From assembly GCA_902796505.1 (NCBI GenBank), contig CADBPA010000031.1, positions 1 through 8,560 on the forward strand: a stretch of 8,560 nucleotides of DNA, written 5' to 3'. Source of the DNA: an uncultured Ruminococcus sp. (GTDB lineage Bacteria; Bacillota; Clostridia; Oscillospirales; CAG-272). Under the pieces are notes generated by a model that was given only the letters and a program-made list of their open reading frames with translations, was not told the origin of the DNA and did not search any database. Below are positions 7,395-8,560 of this stretch, in pieces; the stretch's first letter is position 1, and each line of letters begins with the position of its first letter. The position numbers and the translations under genes were made by a program.

Positions 7395-7428
7395 GATTTT
7401 TCTTTTCCTTGCAACGAAATTCTCCGCG

Positions 7429-8418
7429 TCAGAGAATTTTTTTGGTAAAACGGCATTCCGGATAGCGCGAGCATCCGTAAAAATCTCCGTATTTTCCTGT
7501 TCGCCGCACCAGCGCCGCGCCGCACCGCTCGCAGATCAGCGCCTTTTTTTCCTCGGCACGCTCGGTTTCGGGACTTTCCTTTGCCGGCTCGGCGGTTTCG
7601 ATTTTTGCACCCTTGCCTACGTTGCACCGCTCACACAGCGTGCGCAGATTTTCGGGCACGCTCTTGCCGCCCTTTGCGATCGGAATGATATGATCGACGT
7701 GCAGCCTTGCTCCGGAATCGGCGGAAGCGCCGCAAATCACACACTTGAAATTATCCCGGCGAAGAATATCATAGCGCAGAGAATCGCTGATTTCGCCGCG
7801 CTCGGCAGCCGCAAGCGCGTCATAGGTACTCCGGTCGAGATGAGAGCGGGATACGCTTTCAAGGCAGGAAAAAATCTCTTGATAATGGAAGGATTCGCTC
7901 TTGAAAAGTTGCACTCGTCCTTGGGGAGAGGAGTAACTCATAGCGACGTTATAGGTACAATCTGTAACCGGCGTCAGAATCATTTTTTGAAACAGTTTTT
8001 CTTCTATTCTTCGATAAACCGATTCTTTGATCTGCAAAGCGGAAAAATCCACCGGATCGGAATCCGCTTGTATGAGGGAAATTTGTTCGTTGTATTCGTT
8101 CAGCTTTTCCCGGTTTTCCCGAACTTTTCTCAAATGCTCTTCAAAGAAGAGGATCCGATCCCGGATCTCCGCCGTCATCAGGTAGGCGGGTTTGATCTTC
8201 ATGTACGATCCCTTGTTGTCATAGTGCTTTTGAATGCTGAACTCGCGCGGGATATTGTGAAAGCGAATATTCTGATTCAACTGCTGCAGTTTATGAATTT
8301 TCCGGCTGCTGCTCAACACCTTTTCTTCTTGTTCTTTTTCGCGCTTATGAAGAAAGATCACGGCGATAACCGCCATAATCGCAAACAAAAGCGCGGCAAT
8401 ACCCCAAAAGTATTCCAT
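7429..8418 (-). CDS. Membrane-anchored HNH endonuclease with topoisomerase-type zinc finger
   Basis: A 329-residue multidomain protein. Residues about 5-23 (WGIAALLFAIMAVIAVIFL) form one membrane helix followed by HKREK, so the positive-inside rule puts the rest in the cytosol. Residues about 24-50 and 85-118 are charged and helical, a probable coiled coil. About 120-205 is unrecognised. The HNH nuclease core spans about 214-270: C226/C229, LHVDHIIP (H240, D242, H243), N257, C262/C265 and N266, with all catalytic and zinc positions intact. Residues 296-322 (C296, C299, C316, C322, with YGCSRYPEC) form a topoisomerase I-type C4 zinc ribbon, a nucleic-acid-binding module. The start has AAAGGA 5 nt upstream. 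The N-terminal two thirds are AT-rich compared with neighbouring genes. The role is unknown; a DNA-processing or phage-defence function at the membrane is an inference. The YjbR gene follows after 34 nt. Confidence 0.92.
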   Translation of the reverse strand: MEYFWGIAALLFAIMAVIAVIFLHKREKEQEEKVLSSSRKIHKLQQLNQNIRFHNIPREFSIQKHYDNKGSYMKIKPAYLMTAEIRDRILFFEEHLRKVRENREKLNEYNEQISLIQADSDPVDFSALQIKESVYRRIEEKLFQKMILTPVTDCTYNVAMSYSSPQGRVQLFKSESFHYQEIFSCLESVSRSHLDRSTYDALAAAERGEISDSLRYDILRRDNFKCVICGASADSGARLHVDHIIPIAKGGKSVPENLRTLCERCNVGKGAKIETAEPAKESPETERAEEKKALICERCGAALVRRTGKYGDFYGCSRYPECRFTKKIL

Positions 8419-8451
8419 ATTTATCCTTTCCTCACGGCCGCATGCCGTTCG

Positions 8452-8560
8452 TTATCCTTTCGCCGCGAGTTTCAGAAACTTCGCGCCGTTCATCTGCTCG
8501 TTTGTCAGATACACGCCGTCGTAAAAGAGCGAATAGGTCGTGACCGGGGCGGGCGCGGAC
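8452..8560 (-). CDS. C-terminal end of a probable YoaP-like protein, cut by window edge
   Basis: The last 35 codons of a gene entering from the right edge, ending at TAA (8454-8452). The visible residues include PVTTYSLFYDGVYLTNEQMN and GAKFLKLAAKG. The pattern of a short strand, an FYxG turn, a TNE segment and a KFxKL helix at the very C-terminus resembles the YoaP-like domain that follows a GNAT acetyltransferase domain in Bacillota. Too little is visible for certainty, and the putative acetyltransferase part lies outside the window. The frame has no stop before the edge and uses codons like its neighbours. The HNH gene begins 33 nt after its stop, so the two may be co-transcribed. Confidence 0.6.
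   Translation of the reverse strand, partial: SAPAPVTTYSLFYDGVYLTNEQMNGAKFLKLAAKG

Noticed and set aside
8434..8448. Small hairpin ACGGC / GCCGT between the YoaP-like stop and the HNH start, considered as a terminator.
   Set aside because: The stem is only 5 bp and is followed on the minus strand by the Shine-Dalgarno rather than a T-run, so it is not an intrinsic terminator.
7429..8560. A complete multi-gene defence island at the right end.
   Set aside because: Only one nuclease is present. Neighbours are a YjbR protein and a probable YoaP-like end, with no methyltransferase, toxin-antitoxin pair, helicase, integrase or att-like repeat.

Overview
The window looks like a chromosomal segment of a GC-rich member of the Bacillota, most likely Clostridia and probably a gut or animal-associated lineage. 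The support is indirect: tight gene packing, purine-rich Shine-Dalgarno sites (GGAGG, AAAGGAG, AAAGGA), and a mix of small orphan enzyme families common in clostridial genomes (YdeI/OmdA, MmcQ/YjbR, YoaP-type C-terminus, GNAT, NUDIX, COG3603-type ACT protein, cytosolic GH38). No rRNA, tRNA, CRISPR array, insertion sequence or phage gene is visible, so genus and species cannot be named.

All ten genes read leftwards, on the minus strand. In transcription order from the right edge they are: the last 35 codons of a probable YoaP-like protein (8452-8560); a membrane-anchored HNH nuclease with a C-terminal topoisomerase-type zinc finger (7429-8418); a long-form MmcQ/YjbR protein (6711-7394); a PlsC-type acyltransferase (5749-6624); a YdeI/OmdA-family protein (5057-5671); a GT4 glycosyltransferase (3862-5031); an ACT-domain protein overlapping it by 4 bp (3494-3865); a GNAT acetyltransferase (2961-3473); a GH38 alpha-mannosidase (480-2900); and a NUDIX hydrolase running off the left edge (1-466). 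The longest gap between genes is 86 bp, so there is no long non-coding stretch.

Gap sizes suggest four blocks: [YoaP-like, HNH, YjbR], [PlsC], [YdeI, GT4, ACT, GNAT] and [GH38, NUDIX]. The three block boundaries are the three largest gaps (86, 77 and 60 bp). Each carries, or in one case abuts and overlaps the start codon next to, a copy of the same AT-rich near-palindrome (core GCAAA-N6-TTTGC). This is the most striking non-coding signal here. It could be an operator, an mRNA structure or a small dispersed repeat.

A pathway is only weakly suggested. A GT4 glycosyltransferase, a lysophospholipid-type acyltransferase and an alpha-mannosidase could all act in glycolipid or cell-envelope glycan metabolism, but no gene fixes a substrate. 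The most unusual protein is the HNH nuclease, which combines an N-terminal membrane helix, a probable coiled coil, an HNH core and a zinc ribbon. Its N-terminal two thirds are clearly AT-richer than neighbouring genes. I see no convincing complete new defence system; the palindrome family and the HNH protein are the two leads worth following.
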